64,000 nucleotides of DNA from Pseudomonas helvetica (GTDB lineage: Bacteria; Pseudomonadota; Gammaproteobacteria; Pseudomonadales; Pseudomonadaceae), in the NCBI RefSeq assembly GCF_039908645.1, contig NZ_CP150917.1:1274501-1338500 (forward strand), given 5' to 3'. Numbering within the stretch: position 1 is the first letter of the stretch; the number at the start of each line of letters is the position of its first letter. This document shows positions 27,229-36,159 of the stretch, in pieces. A program made the translations under genes and the position numbers. The notes beneath the pieces are model-generated. The model worked only from the letters and a program-made list of their open reading frames with translations. It did no database searches and had not been told where the DNA came from.

Positions 27229-27316
27229 GTAGGAGCAAAGCTTGCTCGCGATGAACGATGACGCGGTCCTTCAGACAAACCACGTCGCCGGCATCGCGAG
27301 CAAGCTTTGCTCCTAC
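27229..27316. repeat. Short-arm palindromic repeat (GTAGGAGC type), copy 1
   Basis: GTAGGAGCAAAGCTTGCTCG is inverted at the right end as CGAGCAAGCTTTGCTCCTAC, an exact match, with GACGCGGTC-like sequence in the centre. It lies just after the metE stop and can form a long stem, possibly acting as a terminator. Confidence 0.87.
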
Positions 27317-27441
27317 AAATAGATTTCGACAACCGACCGTTGAGCACTCTTCATCAAACTGTCACGTAACTGTGGCAGCGCGCTTTAACAAAGTTCATCA
27401 GACTCGCTCTCTACTGGGGTTCTGCGTTTCGGTGTTTCTTC

Positions 27442-28476
27442 ATGCGGGTACGATTTTTTTCAACGGCGGTTTTTTTGACCGCTCTGCTGTTCGGCCTACC
27501 GTCTTTGGCGGCGTCGCGTTGCGATGTCAATGTTCCGACCGAGCGGGTCGATCTGGCGCAGGTCAGCCTGGCGTACCAGAGCATCGGTCGTGCGTCCGAT
27601 CCTGCGTTACTGCTGGTGATGGGCTTGGGTGGTCAGTTGATTCACTGGCCGGACGAGGTGGTGGTGGCGCTGTGCGAGCAGGGATTCCGGGTGATTCGCT
27701 ATGACAACCGTGATGTCGGGCTGTCGACCTGGCGTCAGGCTCCGGCCAACGCCAACCTGACCTTTGAGGTGCTGCGCTACAAGCTCGGATTACCCGTAGC
27801 GGCGCCGTACAGCCTGACGGATATGGCGGACGACGCGCTGGGCCTGATGGATGCGCTGCACGTGGAGCAATTCCATGTGCTGGGCGCGAGCATGGGCGGG
27901 ATGATCGCCCAGCACATGGCGGCCATGGCACCGCAGCGGGTCGAGAGCCTGACGCTGATCATGACCAGTTCCGGCGCAGAAGGGCTGCCGGCGCCGAATG
28001 CGGCGCTGGTGCAATTGCTCTCACGGCGCGGTGCGCCGAACCGTGAGGTGGCGCTGGAGCAACAGGCTGATCTGCTGGCCGCGCTGGGCAGTCCGCAAGT
28101 GAGCGATGATCGCCAGGCGCTGTTGCATCAGGCCGCGCTGGCGTACGACCGGGCGTTTAATCCTGAAGGCGTGAAACGCCAGATCATGGCGATCCTCGCC
28201 GAACCGAGCCGGGTGGCACTGCTCAACCAACTGCGGGTGCCGACGCTGGTGGTGCACGGTACTGCTGATCCGCTGTTGCCGGTGATGCATGGCATTCACC
28301 TGGCGGCGCATATCCAGGGCAGTCAGTTGAAGCTGATTCCGGGGCTGGCCCATCGTTTTCAGGAAGCGTTCAAGGCGCCGTTACTGGCGGCAGTGTTGCC
28401 GTACCTGAAAACCCATCGTGAGGACACCGCGCATTGGGCACAGATCGATCCGGTGCAGGCACCGAACCTGTTGTAA
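27442..28476 (+). CDS. Secreted alpha/beta hydrolase
   Basis: A 344-residue protein with an N-terminal signal peptide (cleavage near SLAAS). The hydrolase core shows [13 protein letters not shown] (oxyanion region), [10 protein letters not shown], the nucleophile elbow GASMGGM (Ser about residue 152), an Asp in [10 protein letters not shown], and the catalytic His in GLAHRF. Family members include esterases and haloperoxidase-like hydrolases; the substrate is unknown. The protein is likely periplasmic. No partner genes are linked to it. Confidence 0.85.
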   Translation: MRVRFFSTAVFLTALLFGLPSLAASRCDVNVPTERVDLAQVSLAYQSIGRASDPALLLVMGLGGQLIHWPDEVVVALCEQGFRVIRYDNRDVGLSTWRQAPANANLTFEVLRYKLGLPVAAPYSLTDMADDALGLMDALHVEQFHVLGASMGGMIAQHMAAMAPQRVESLTLIMTSSGAEGLPAPNAALVQLLSRRGAPNREVALEQQADLLAALGSPQVSDDRQALLHQAALAYDRAFNPEGVKRQIMAILAEPSRVALLNQLRVPTLVVHGTADPLLPVMHGIHLAAHIQGSQLKLIPGLAHRFQEAFKAPLLAAVLPYLKTHREDTAHWAQIDPVQAPNLL

Positions 28477-28491
28477 CGCTCAACGCGCCTT

Positions 28492-28639
28492 TGTGGCGAG
28501 GGAGCTTGCTCCTGCCGACCGGTCCGCGTTCGGGCGCAGCAGTCGCAGACTGTTTCTATCTGAACGTACGCGGTGACGGGTTTAGGGCCGCTTCGCCCGA
28601 ACGCGGACCGGCCCAGCGGGAGCAAGCTCCCTCGCCACA
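28492..28639. repeat. Long palindromic intergenic repeat (REP-type), copy 4
   Basis: TGTGGCGAGGGAGCTTGCTC and GAGCAAGCTCCCTCGCCACA arms with two inner GCGTTCGGGCGCAGC / GCTTCGCCCGAACGC arms. It separates the convergent hydrolase and sigma-54 activator genes. Confidence 0.87.
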
Positions 28640-28657
28640 GGGACCGCGCCTAGAGTT

Positions 28658-30055
28658 TTAGCGGACGATTTTGTCCACATGAATCCCGAGTTTTTTCAGC
28701 CGATACCAGAAGCTGCGCTCCGAGATGCCGATCAGTTGCGCAGCGGCCGCTTGCACGCCATTGCTTTGTTGCAGGGCGGCAAGAATGTAGGACTTCTCGA
28801 CTTCCACCAGCGCGGCGTCGAGGTCCGGCGGCACGCCAGTGCCTACGTTGAGGGGCACGCGGGCACCGTCGACGGTGGGTCTAGAGGCGAACAGGTACGC
28901 TGGCAGATCGTCCTCCTCGATCACCGAACCCGAGGCCACGATGGTGGCTCGTTCAACGCAGTTTTGCAGTTCGCGGATATTCCCCGGCCATGAATAATTG
29001 GCCATGGCCTGCAAGGCTTCCGGGCTGAAACCGGTGATGCGTTTGCCGGCGGTGGCGCCGAGGGTGTGAGCGAAGTGTCGGGCCAGTGGCGCGATGTCTT
29101 CGACCCGTTCACGCAGGGCGGGCAGGGGGATCGGGAACACGTTGAGGCGATAATAAAGGTCTTCGCGAAACTCTTTGTTGGCCACCGCTTCCAGCAGGTT
29201 CTTGTTGGTGGCGGCGATCACCCGCACATCGACTTTGCGCTCGCGCGGGTCGCCCACCGGCTCGATCACTCGCTCCTGCAAGGCCCGGAGGATTTTTGCC
29301 TGCAAGGCCAGCGGCATGTCGCCGACCTCATCGAGAAACAGCGTGCCCTTGTCGGCCTGCATGAAGCGCCCGACCCGATCCGCTACGGCGCCGGTGAAGG
29401 CGCCTTTGCGATGGCCGAACATTTCACTTTCCAGCAACCCTTCGGGGATCGCCGCACAGTTCACGGCGACGAAGGGTTTGTCAGCACGGTTGCCGTGTTT
29501 GTGGATGGCCCGGGCGACCATTTCCTTGCCGGTGCCGCTTTCGCCGGTGAGCAGGATGGTCGCGTTGCTTTCGCGTACCGAATCCACTGCTTGCAGCACT
29601 CGGCGGAAGGTCGGGCTGTCACCCACCAGGCTGTCGATCTGCTGGTGTTCTTCAAGCTCGGCGCGCATGCGCTGGTTGTCTTTGAGAATGTCGCGAAATT
29701 GCAGGGCCTTGTTGACGGTGATGTCCAGCTCATCGATGTCGAACGGTTTGGCAATGTAGTCGAAGGCGCCATTGCGCATCGACTGCACGGCATTTTTAAC
29801 CGTGCTGTAGGCCGTCATGACGATCACCGGCAGTTGCGGATAGCGCACTTTGATTTCCGCCAGCAACTGCGGCCCGTCCATTCCGGGCATGCGCCAGTCG
29901 CTGATCACCAGGTCGATGTCTTCCTGTTCCAGCACCTTGAGCGCGTGCAGGCCATTGCTGGCGGTGAACACCTGGATGTCGTTCTGGCTCAGGGCCGAGG
30001 CCAACAAGTCGCAAAGCTTGGGCTCGTCATCGACCACCAGAATGTTATGCGTCAT
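28658..30055 (-). CDS. Sigma-54-dependent response regulator (NtrC family)
   Basis: A 465-residue activator and last gene of the six-gene operon. Receiver (about 3-120; ILVVDDEPKLCDLL, VISDWRMPGMDG, AKPFD), AAA+ domain (about 145-380; Walker A GESGTGKE, intact GAFTGA loop, GTLFLDEVGDMP, R-finger region FREDLYYRLNVF), and a Fis-type HTH at the end (AAAAQLIGISERSFWYRLKK). The ATG at 30055 follows CGAGGACAG and overlaps the kinase gene by 11 nt; the longer frame upstream is not coding. It would activate sigma-54 promoters once phosphorylated by the kinase at 30045, plausibly including the operon's own promoter at 35983-35998. Confidence 0.92.
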   Translation of the reverse strand: MTHNILVVDDEPKLCDLLASALSQNDIQVFTASNGLHALKVLEQEDIDLVISDWRMPGMDGPQLLAEIKVRYPQLPVIVMTAYSTVKNAVQSMRNGAFDYIAKPFDIDELDITVNKALQFRDILKDNQRMRAELEEHQQIDSLVGDSPTFRRVLQAVDSVRESNATILLTGESGTGKEMVARAIHKHGNRADKPFVAVNCAAIPEGLLESEMFGHRKGAFTGAVADRVGRFMQADKGTLFLDEVGDMPLALQAKILRALQERVIEPVGDPRERKVDVRVIAATNKNLLEAVANKEFREDLYYRLNVFPIPLPALRERVEDIAPLARHFAHTLGATAGKRITGFSPEALQAMANYSWPGNIRELQNCVERATIVASGSVIEEDDLPAYLFASRPTVDGARVPLNVGTGVPPDLDAALVEVEKSYILAALQQSNGVQAAAAQLIGISERSFWYRLKKLGIHVDKIVR

Positions 30056-31823
30056 CACTGTCCTCGTCGTCGCTGTCGTCTTCACCATTGGCCGGAATGT
30101 ACAGGCTGAATGTGGAGCCGGCATCTTTTTCGCTGATGCATTCGACCCGTCCGTCATGGTTTTCCATGATCGAGAAGACTTTTGCCAGCCCCAAGCCTGT
30201 ACCTGAAGCCTTTGTGGTGACGAACGGTGTAAAAATCCGTTCGAGCATGTCCGGTTCGATGCCCTGGCCGGTGTCGGAAACACTGATGACGGTGTATTCC
30301 TTGTCGCTGGTTATGCCCAGGGTCAGGCGACCGCCGTCGGGCATCGCGTCTATGGCATTGATCACCAGGTTCAGGCAGGCCTGTTTGAGCTGTCGTGCGT
30401 CGGCATAGATGGTCGCGCCAGGGGCGTTGTCTTCGATTCGGGCGTCGATGTTGTGAGTCGCCAGTTCCGGGGCGCAGAACCCGACCAACTCATCAATCAG
30501 CGGTCGCACCGGTTGGGTGGAGCGCATGGGCGCGTTGGGCTTGGCAAAGTCGAGGAACTCGGTGATCAGGTCGTTGATTCGGGTGACCTCGCTGACCACG
30601 TATTCCAGATGCCGCTTGTCGGTCTCGGGCAGGTCGGCGCGACGGTGCAGTAATTGGGTCGCGGTCTTGATGATGCCCAGCGGGTTGCGGATTTCATGGG
30701 CCAGGCCCATGGCCACTTCACCCAGGGCGTGCAAGCGATCGCGGCGGCGCAGTTGCGACTCCAGGTGCTGCAACTCGCCGAGACGTTCGGTCATGTGGTT
30801 GAAGGTGCTGCTCAGTTCGGCCAGTTCGTCGCTGCCATAGACCGGTACTCGCTGACGATAATCGCCGTCGATCACCGCCCGGACGCCTTTGGAGAGAGCG
30901 CGCAGGGGCTGGGTCAGGCGTTGTGAGACCAGCCAGCCGACACCCAGCGACAGCGCCGAACTGAGGATGAAAATCAGGATGAACAGGTTGCTCTGGTTCA
31001 CCAGCCCGACCAGGCTGTTGTGGCGCAGCAGGCCACTGAAGATCACCCCCTGAAGTTCACCGCTGTCATTGAGGATTGGCCGATAGATGCCGCTGTAGTT
31101 TTTGGTGAACTGTTCGATCGGTTTTTTCGTGGTGCGCAGGATTTGCTCGATGTCTTCGGGCACCTTCATGGGGTGATCTTCGAAGCGCTGGGTCGCGAAA
31201 ATTTCCGAGAAGTCATCGGCCTTGGCCAGGTACAACCGCAGGTCAAGGGAATGCACATCGGCGACGCTGGTGAGAAAGCTGCTGTCCAGGTAGTTGGCGA
31301 GGACCAACTGATAGTCGACCCCAGCCTGGGTTGTCTGGAAGGTCGAGACCAGGATGCCGGTGGACGCGCCCGTGACCTGAATGGTTTGCAGGACGGCTTT
31401 GGGCGCGGTGTTGATTTGCTGGACGATGTCGTCGGCCACGGTACTGAACAGCACTTTGTGATCGCTGGTGCGCACCAGCGCCACGACGTCGATGCCCATG
31501 GCTTCGGCAATGTCGGCGCTGAGGCGGTCCTGCCGGGCCGAGAGCTGGTCGTTGATCGGGCGGATGTGGCGCAGCAACAACTGGGCGACCCGCGTGTTTT
31601 CGCGGAGGATTTCGCGGACCTCGTCTTCGACGATCTTGGTCGATTCCTGCAACCAGATGCGCACGTTGCTATCGAAGATCTGTGACAGCGTGGTGGCCGC
31701 CAGTTCCGCAGCGATCATGGTCGGGATCACGCTGACCAGCCAGAATGCCAATACCAGCTTGCGTTGCAGGCTCCAGCGGGAGATGGCGAAGGGCAGGGCT
31801 TTACGGCGTCGGACTTTGGTCAT
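30045..31823 (-). CDS. Membrane sensor histidine kinase (NtrB/DctB-like)
   Basis: A 592-residue kinase. TM1 lies at about 20-45, a periplasmic sensor domain at about 45-275, TM2 near 280-305 (LFILIFILSSALSLGVGWLV), then HAMP, HisKA (LHALGEVAMGLAHEIRNPLG) and HATPase (NLVINAIDAMPDGG, SDTGQGI, GTGLGLAKV). The C-terminus is strikingly acidic (DDSDDEDSDDA). It is the partner of the sigma-54 activator that overlaps its 3' end. Its start codon shares a nucleotide with the stop of the acyltransferase gene (TGATG overlap), which ties the sensor to the enzymes. The ligand is unknown. Confidence 0.9.
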   Translation of the reverse strand: MTKVRRRKALPFAISRWSLQRKLVLAFWLVSVIPTMIAAELAATTLSQIFDSNVRIWLQESTKIVEDEVREILRENTRVAQLLLRHIRPINDQLSARQDRLSADIAEAMGIDVVALVRTSDHKVLFSTVADDIVQQINTAPKAVLQTIQVTGASTGILVSTFQTTQAGVDYQLVLANYLDSSFLTSVADVHSLDLRLYLAKADDFSEIFATQRFEDHPMKVPEDIEQILRTTKKPIEQFTKNYSGIYRPILNDSGELQGVIFSGLLRHNSLVGLVNQSNLFILIFILSSALSLGVGWLVSQRLTQPLRALSKGVRAVIDGDYRQRVPVYGSDELAELSSTFNHMTERLGELQHLESQLRRRDRLHALGEVAMGLAHEIRNPLGIIKTATQLLHRRADLPETDKRHLEYVVSEVTRINDLITEFLDFAKPNAPMRSTQPVRPLIDELVGFCAPELATHNIDARIEDNAPGATIYADARQLKQACLNLVINAIDAMPDGGRLTLGITSDKEYTVISVSDTGQGIEPDMLERIFTPFVTTKASGTGLGLAKVFSIMENHDGRVECISEKDAGSTFSLYIPANGEDDSDDEDSDDA

Positions 31824-32947
31824 CAGGTTTCGCTTATCGCAGCAGCCATCGCAGGGTCGGATTTATCCGGTCGGATAAACAGTTTCACAAGTTTCAGTAA
31901 TGTATTGAGCAACCCGCTGCGGTGGTGAAAAAACAGCGTATTGCCTTCAAATTTACAACCGAGCCGCAGCGTACTGGCATAGTCGGGCTGGCCGCACTCA
32001 TACAGCGGGATTTTATGCTGAATACAATAGTCGACATTGGCCAGCCAGCTTCTGAAGTACAGGTTGTACTCACGGGACTGTTCCAGGTCGTGGGCAAAAA
32101 ATTTGTCCACCAGTCGATGTTCGTCCAGCAATAGCAGGTTGAACGCCACCAGTTGCTTGTCCACCCAATACAGTACGCACGCGGCACGTTGGTCGAGGTG
32201 TTCGAGGATACTGGTGAAATACTCTGCCGACAGTCGTTCGAACGTCAGATCACTGCGCGCCAGAGTGGCTTCATACAAGAGCATCATCTGTGGCAATACA
32301 TCGTCGACCGAACGTCGCCATTCGATTCGCGGGCCGTGTGCCCGAAGCTTGCGACGCAAGTCCTTGCGGGTGGATTTGCCCAGCGTGCCGAGGTAGGCGT
32401 CGAGTGAGCCGAACGCAATCGGCAATACTGCACTGGGTAAAGCGGGCATGGTTTGCAGCCCGGCCTCGCGGCAGACTTCAATCCACTGGTGATCGTGGCT
32501 GGGCACATCCTTGACAGCCAGCAGGCCGATCCCGGCCTTGTCGGCATCGTTGCGGGCCAACGCCAGCAACTGACGCAGCAACGCCGGACGCCGGTCGCCA
32601 GCGATATGGCTGGCGGTGCCTGCATGGCATTGCTCGGTCACTGGCGATCCGATGGCGTACAAGCGAATTTCCAGCACGCCCGGCAACCATTGGCGCAGGC
32701 ATTGCGTGATGCGTTTGCCGATGCCCTGCATCGTAGTGTCGAGCGAGCACTGTGTGGTAAATGCCGCGGCTGCGGCTATCAATGTGCTGCCTTCATAGAG
32801 TGCAAGGTAGCGCCACTTGAAGTCGGCGACCCCCGCCCGTTCAACCGCCCGGTAATAATCCCAGTCCTCCAGTTCCCCAGGGAAACAGTCATTCCAGGCG
32901 CAGCGTTCGATGGCCTCGATGGTTGAAAAGGCTTGGGCGGTAATCAC
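31823..32947 (-). CDS. FemAB/GNAT-like acyltransferase
   Basis: A 374-residue protein with a C-terminal GNAT-like half resembling FemAB/CelD-type aminoacyl or acyltransferases: LGTLGKSTRKDLRRKLRAHG, TLARSDLTFERLSAEYFTSI, then VDKQLVAFNLLLLDEHRLVDKFF and the YECGQPDYASTLRLGCKFEG ending. Such enzymes acylate amines with acyl-CoA or aminoacyl-tRNA. The start is GTG at 32947 with AAGGACAAG upstream. It sits between the hydrolase (14 nt gap) and the sensor kinase (overlap). The exact donor and acceptor are unknown. Confidence 0.75.
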   Translation of the reverse strand: MITAQAFSTIEAIERCAWNDCFPGELEDWDYYRAVERAGVADFKWRYLALYEGSTLIAAAAAFTTQCSLDTTMQGIGKRITQCLRQWLPGVLEIRLYAIGSPVTEQCHAGTASHIAGDRRPALLRQLLALARNDADKAGIGLLAVKDVPSHDHQWIEVCREAGLQTMPALPSAVLPIAFGSLDAYLGTLGKSTRKDLRRKLRAHGPRIEWRRSVDDVLPQMMLLYEATLARSDLTFERLSAEYFTSILEHLDQRAACVLYWVDKQLVAFNLLLLDEHRLVDKFFAHDLEQSREYNLYFRSWLANVDYCIQHKIPLYECGQPDYASTLRLGCKFEGNTLFFHHRSGLLNTLLKLVKLFIRPDKSDPAMAAAISET

Positions 32948-32961
32948 GTCTTGTCCTTAAG

Positions 32962-33825
32962 CTACGCCAGCTGTCGATACTCTTCACGCTCGCCAGGCTT
33001 CATGGAAAGCTGATGGACAAAGTCCGCGCTCAGGTCCACGACGCGGCGGTATTCCAGGTCAACTGTGATCATGTGATAGCAGTTGTCCAGCAGGATCTTG
33101 GTGACTGGGCCGCCGAGATGACGTTCGACGTAGTCGGCGTTCCAGCGGCTGGTGATGTCGTCTTCGATGGAGTGCAGCACCAGTGCTGGTGTCTTGATCG
33201 ACGGCATGCGTTTCTTGACCACGGCATTCATCCGGTGCAATTCGCGCACGGTGACGCCTTCCATGGTCAACAGACCGGCATTGCTGCTTTCGCCGTCCTT
33301 CATCTGGCGTTCGACGATCGCCCGCAGGCGCTCGTTCTTGATGCCATAAGGTGGCTTCTCTTCGAAGCTGCAGATGTGCACGCCGAACGGAATCTTCATC
33401 AGCAAAGGCGTCAGGAACGCCAGTTTGTGGATGCTCCAGCCGTCGTAGCGCAGGGTGGTCGAATACATCAGCAGGCCGGCGACCTGTCCCGGATGCTCGG
33501 ACGCGACATACATGGACATGACCGCGCCCATGGACAGACCGCCGACGAACACCTGTTCGTGCTTCTGGCGTATGCCCACGAATGTCTTGCGTACACCTTC
33601 GTACCAATCCTGCCAGCCGGTGGCTTGCAGGTCGGCGTTGTCACCGCAGTGCCCGGCCAGGGTTGGCACGTACACCGTGCAACCCGATTTGGCCAAGCCG
33701 ATGGCAACCCGACGCAACTCCGTCGGGGTGCCGGTGAGGCCGTGGATCAACAACACCGCGACCTCACCACTGCCGAGAACGAAACCGGTGCTACCTTCGC
33801 CGAGATCGATCTCTGTTTCGTTCAT
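32962..33825 (-). CDS. Alpha/beta hydrolase, carboxylesterase/monoacylglycerol lipase type
   Basis: A 287-residue cytoplasmic hydrolase with no signal peptide. It shows LLIHGLTGTPTELR (oxyanion hole), the nucleophile elbow GGLSMGAV, an acidic residue in LHSIEDDITS, and the catalytic His in NCYHMITVD. Similar proteins are Est30-type esterases and lipases. It overlaps the aminotransferase stop codon by 4 nt (ATGA), so it is coupled to it and probably works on an ester, thioester or amide intermediate of the same pathway. Confidence 0.87.
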   Translation of the reverse strand: MNETEIDLGEGSTGFVLGSGEVAVLLIHGLTGTPTELRRVAIGLAKSGCTVYVPTLAGHCGDNADLQATGWQDWYEGVRKTFVGIRQKHEQVFVGGLSMGAVMSMYVASEHPGQVAGLLMYSTTLRYDGWSIHKLAFLTPLLMKIPFGVHICSFEEKPPYGIKNERLRAIVERQMKDGESSNAGLLTMEGVTVRELHRMNAVVKKRMPSIKTPALVLHSIEDDITSRWNADYVERHLGGPVTKILLDNCYHMITVDLEYRRVVDLSADFVHQLSMKPGEREEYRQLA

Positions 33826-35216
33826 CGTTTCATGGCCCGGTTCAGCAATTGCTCGAGCAGTTTCAGGCCCAGGTCGATTTCCGCGTAGCTGATTTCCAGC
33901 GACGGGGCCAGGGTGATCACGTTCTTGTAGTAGCCGCCCACGTCGAGGATCAGACCCAGTTTCTGACCGTCAACCACCATATCGCCCTTCATGCCTTCCT
34001 CGACCATGTAGTCCAGGGTCGCCTTGTCCGGGGTGAAGCCGTCAGTGGTGCAGATTTCGCAGCGCAGGGCCAGGCCCAGGCCGTCGACGTCGCCGATGAT
34101 CGGGAAGCGTTTCTGCAGCTCTTGCAGGCCTTCGAGGAAGTACTTGCCCTTGGCCATGACCATCGAGCCGTAGTCGACTTCGTGGGTCATCTTGAACATT
34201 TCCAGACCGACCGCAGTCCCCAGCGGGTTGGACGCGAAGGTGGAGTGAGTCGAACCTGGCGGGAACACCTTCGGGTTGATCAGCTCTTCGCGAGCCCAGA
34301 TACCGCCCAGTGGGTTGAGGCCGTTGGTCAGCGCCTTACCGAAGACGATCACGTCCGGTTTGACGTCGAAGTGTTCGATCGACCACAGCTTGCCGGTACG
34401 CCAGAAACCCATCTGGATTTCGTCGACGACCATAAGAATGCCGTGCTGATCCAGCACTTGCTTGAGTTCGCTGTAGAAGTTCATCGGCGGGATCACGTAG
34501 CCGCCGGTGCCCTGGATCGGCTCGACGTAGAAGGCTGCGTATTCGCTCTGGCCGACTTTAGGGTCCCACACACCGTTGTATTCGGTTTCGAACAGACGGG
34601 CGAACTGCTGCACGCAATGGCTGCCGTATTCTTCCTTGGTCATGCCTTTCGGGCCACGGAAGTGGTACGGGAACGGGATGAAGTTGGCACGCTCACCGAA
34701 GTGACCGTAGCGGCGACGGTAGCGGTAGCTCGAAGTGATCGACGAGGCGCCGAGGGTACGACCGTGGTAGCCGCCTTCGAAGGCGAACATCAGGCTCTTG
34801 CCGTTGGTGGCGTTACGCACGACTTTCAACGAGTCTTCGATGGACTGCGAACCGCCGACGTTGAAGTGCACGCGACCGTCGAGGCCGAACTTGTTCTTGG
34901 CGTCGACCGCGATCATTTCCGACAGCTCGATCTTGCCTTTGTGCAGGTACTGGCTGGCGATTTGCGGCAGGGTGTCGATCTGTTGTTTCAGGGCGTTGTT
35001 CAGGCGCGGGTTGGCATAGCCGAAGTTGACCGCCGAGTACCACATTTGCAGGTCCAGGTAAGCCTGGTCGCTGGTGTCCCACACGTACGAGCCTTCGCAA
35101 CGGCTGAAAATACGCGGTGGTTCGATGTAGTGAACGGTGTCGCCGTAGGAGCAGTACTTGGCTTCTTTTTCCAGAAGAATCTGGTCTTCTGCGGTAGCAA
35201 TTCGGATATCAGACAT
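33822..35216 (-). CDS. Class III PLP-dependent aminotransferase
   Basis: A 464-residue aminotransferase. Landmarks are FNVGGSQSIEDSLKVVRNAT, FEGGYHGRTLGASSITSSYR, VDEIQMGFWRTG (the PLP-contacting Asp) and FGKALTNGLNPLGG with the PLP lysine (about residue 301), then THSTFASNP. This is fold type I, related to 4-aminobutyrate and ornithine aminotransferases but not identifiable with a named one. The ATG at 35216 starts MSDIRIATAEDQ; it lies within the last codons of the phosphatase gene (8-nt overlap). The frame extends upstream but overlaps that gene and is not coding. Confidence 0.88.
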   Translation of the reverse strand: MSDIRIATAEDQILLEKEAKYCSYGDTVHYIEPPRIFSRCEGSYVWDTSDQAYLDLQMWYSAVNFGYANPRLNNALKQQIDTLPQIASQYLHKGKIELSEMIAVDAKNKFGLDGRVHFNVGGSQSIEDSLKVVRNATNGKSLMFAFEGGYHGRTLGASSITSSYRYRRRYGHFGERANFIPFPYHFRGPKGMTKEEYGSHCVQQFARLFETEYNGVWDPKVGQSEYAAFYVEPIQGTGGYVIPPMNFYSELKQVLDQHGILMVVDEIQMGFWRTGKLWSIEHFDVKPDVIVFGKALTNGLNPLGGIWAREELINPKVFPPGSTHSTFASNPLGTAVGLEMFKMTHEVDYGSMVMAKGKYFLEGLQELQKRFPIIGDVDGLGLALRCEICTTDGFTPDKATLDYMVEEGMKGDMVVDGQKLGLILDVGGYYKNVITLAPSLEISYAEIDLGLKLLEQLLNRAMKR

Positions 35217-35937
35217 GGTGGAAGAGTTCCTGATTGTGTAGCGAGAGTTCAGAAGAGGTTTCAAGTGCGAAGTCAGTGGCATTGGCTGCGCTGCCGGCCG
35301 GCAGTTTGGCCAGCAAGGCCGGAAGTTCGGCGAAGCTGTCGAAGCGGGCGTAAGCGATGCCATTGCGTTCGCAATGTTCGGCCAGGCGGTCCTTGGCAAA
35401 TACGAAGTCGGCGGTGGAGGCCACGCACATGTCGGACTGACCGTCACCAATCACCAGCACGCGTTTGCTGCTGGGCGTGGATTTGCATTTGCAGTTGCCG
35501 GAAGCCGCGCGGCAGGCCTCGCTCGAATACGGGAAGTCGATGCGCCAGCTGTTGTTGTCGACCTGGCGCAGGCGGTTGGCGAGGATCGGCAGGAGGCTGA
35601 CGTAGTTGCGCGACAGAATCCGCGCGATACCTTGTTCGATACCGTCACTGACGACTTCGATGGAAGCCCCCAGGCCGACCACATGGTCGACAAAGTCCGG
35701 GAAGTCGGCATCGATTTCGACGCTGTCGAAGAACTCGAGCAGTTCATTGGGCGTTGCCTTGACCAGTGAAAGCTGGCGGCTGAGGCATTCACGCGAGCCG
35801 ATAGCACCGCTCAGCCACTCTTCCTCGATCGCTTCCCAGCTCGGGTCGGCGAAACGTTGGAGAATGCTGTCGATTACGTCGGTCCGGGTGATGGTCCCGT
35901 CGAAATCACACACGATATGCCAATCAATCATCTGCAT
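35209..35937 (-). CDS. MtnX-like HAD-IB phosphatase
   Basis: A 242-residue HAD hydrolase. Motif I is VCDFDGTITRTD, motif II is VVSDG, and motif IV is VIGDGQSDMCVA. A Cys-rich insert (GNCKCKS) resembles that of MtnX/SerB-like phosphatases. It should remove phosphate from a small phosphorylated intermediate. Two start codons are possible, 35937 and 35931; AGG is better spaced to 35931. It is the first gene of the six-gene operon and lies 46 nt downstream of a candidate sigma-54 promoter. Confidence 0.85.
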   Translation of the reverse strand: MQMIDWHIVCDFDGTITRTDVIDSILQRFADPSWEAIEEEWLSGAIGSRECLSRQLSLVKATPNELLEFFDSVEIDADFPDFVDHVVGLGASIEVVSDGIEQGIARILSRNYVSLLPILANRLRQVDNNSWRIDFPYSSEACRAASGNCKCKSTPSSKRVLVIGDGQSDMCVASTADFVFAKDRLAEHCERNGIAYARFDSFAELPALLAKLPAGSAANATDFALETSSELSLHNQELFHHV

Positions 35938-35982
35938 TACCTATTGGGGCAGGGGCGCGCTGATGCGCTTGCAACGGGGTAG

Positions 35983-35998
35983 AGCAGGGACTGTGCCA
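35983..35998 (-). promoter_or_regulatory. Candidate sigma-54 promoter of the six-gene operon
   Basis: On the minus strand the sequence is TGGCACAGTCCCTGCT: a -24 TGGCAC, exactly ten nucleotides between GG and GC, and a -12 CTGCT. Transcription would start near 35972, leaving a leader of about 35 nt before the phosphatase gene. Confidence 0.7.
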
Positions 35999-36008
35999 AG
36001 TTGTTTCA

Positions 36009-36021
36009 AGCCCAGTGGGCT
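36009..36021. promoter_or_regulatory. Palindrome AGCCCA-G-TGGGCT
   Basis: A perfect six-base inverted repeat around a single base, starting 11 bp upstream of the candidate sigma-54 -24 element. Possibly a binding site for a repressor or integration factor; function unknown. Confidence 0.35.
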
Positions 36022-36062
36022 AGGGCTCTGAGATATGCTGGGCAGGAAATATGTCCGGCTAG

Positions 36063-36087
36063 CTACAATTTTTGTAGGTTGCTACAA
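36063..36087. promoter_or_regulatory. Candidate activator-binding repeats (CTACAA/TTGTAG)
   Basis: CTACAA-TTT-TTGTAG-GTTG-CTACAA: three copies of the same hexamer in alternating orientation, giving two overlapping perfect inverted repeats. They are centred about 75-80 bp upstream of the sigma-54 -24 box, where NtrC-type activators bind. The activator encoded at 28658-30055 is the obvious candidate. Confidence 0.55.
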
Positions 36088-36159
36088 ACAACATGAGTGC
36101 TTGCGCAGCAAAGTCGACCTGGGAGTTGATGCGCGCCTGTACTGATAAGGAATCGCTTT

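Noticed and set aside
33849..35600. Plus-strand open frame of 583 codons
   Set aside because: Antisense to the class III aminotransferase and the phosphatase; no recognisable domain.
36009..36021. AGCCCA-G-TGGGCT palindrome considered as a terminator
   Set aside because: No T-tract on either strand and it lies in a divergent promoter region; kept as a possible protein-binding site only.
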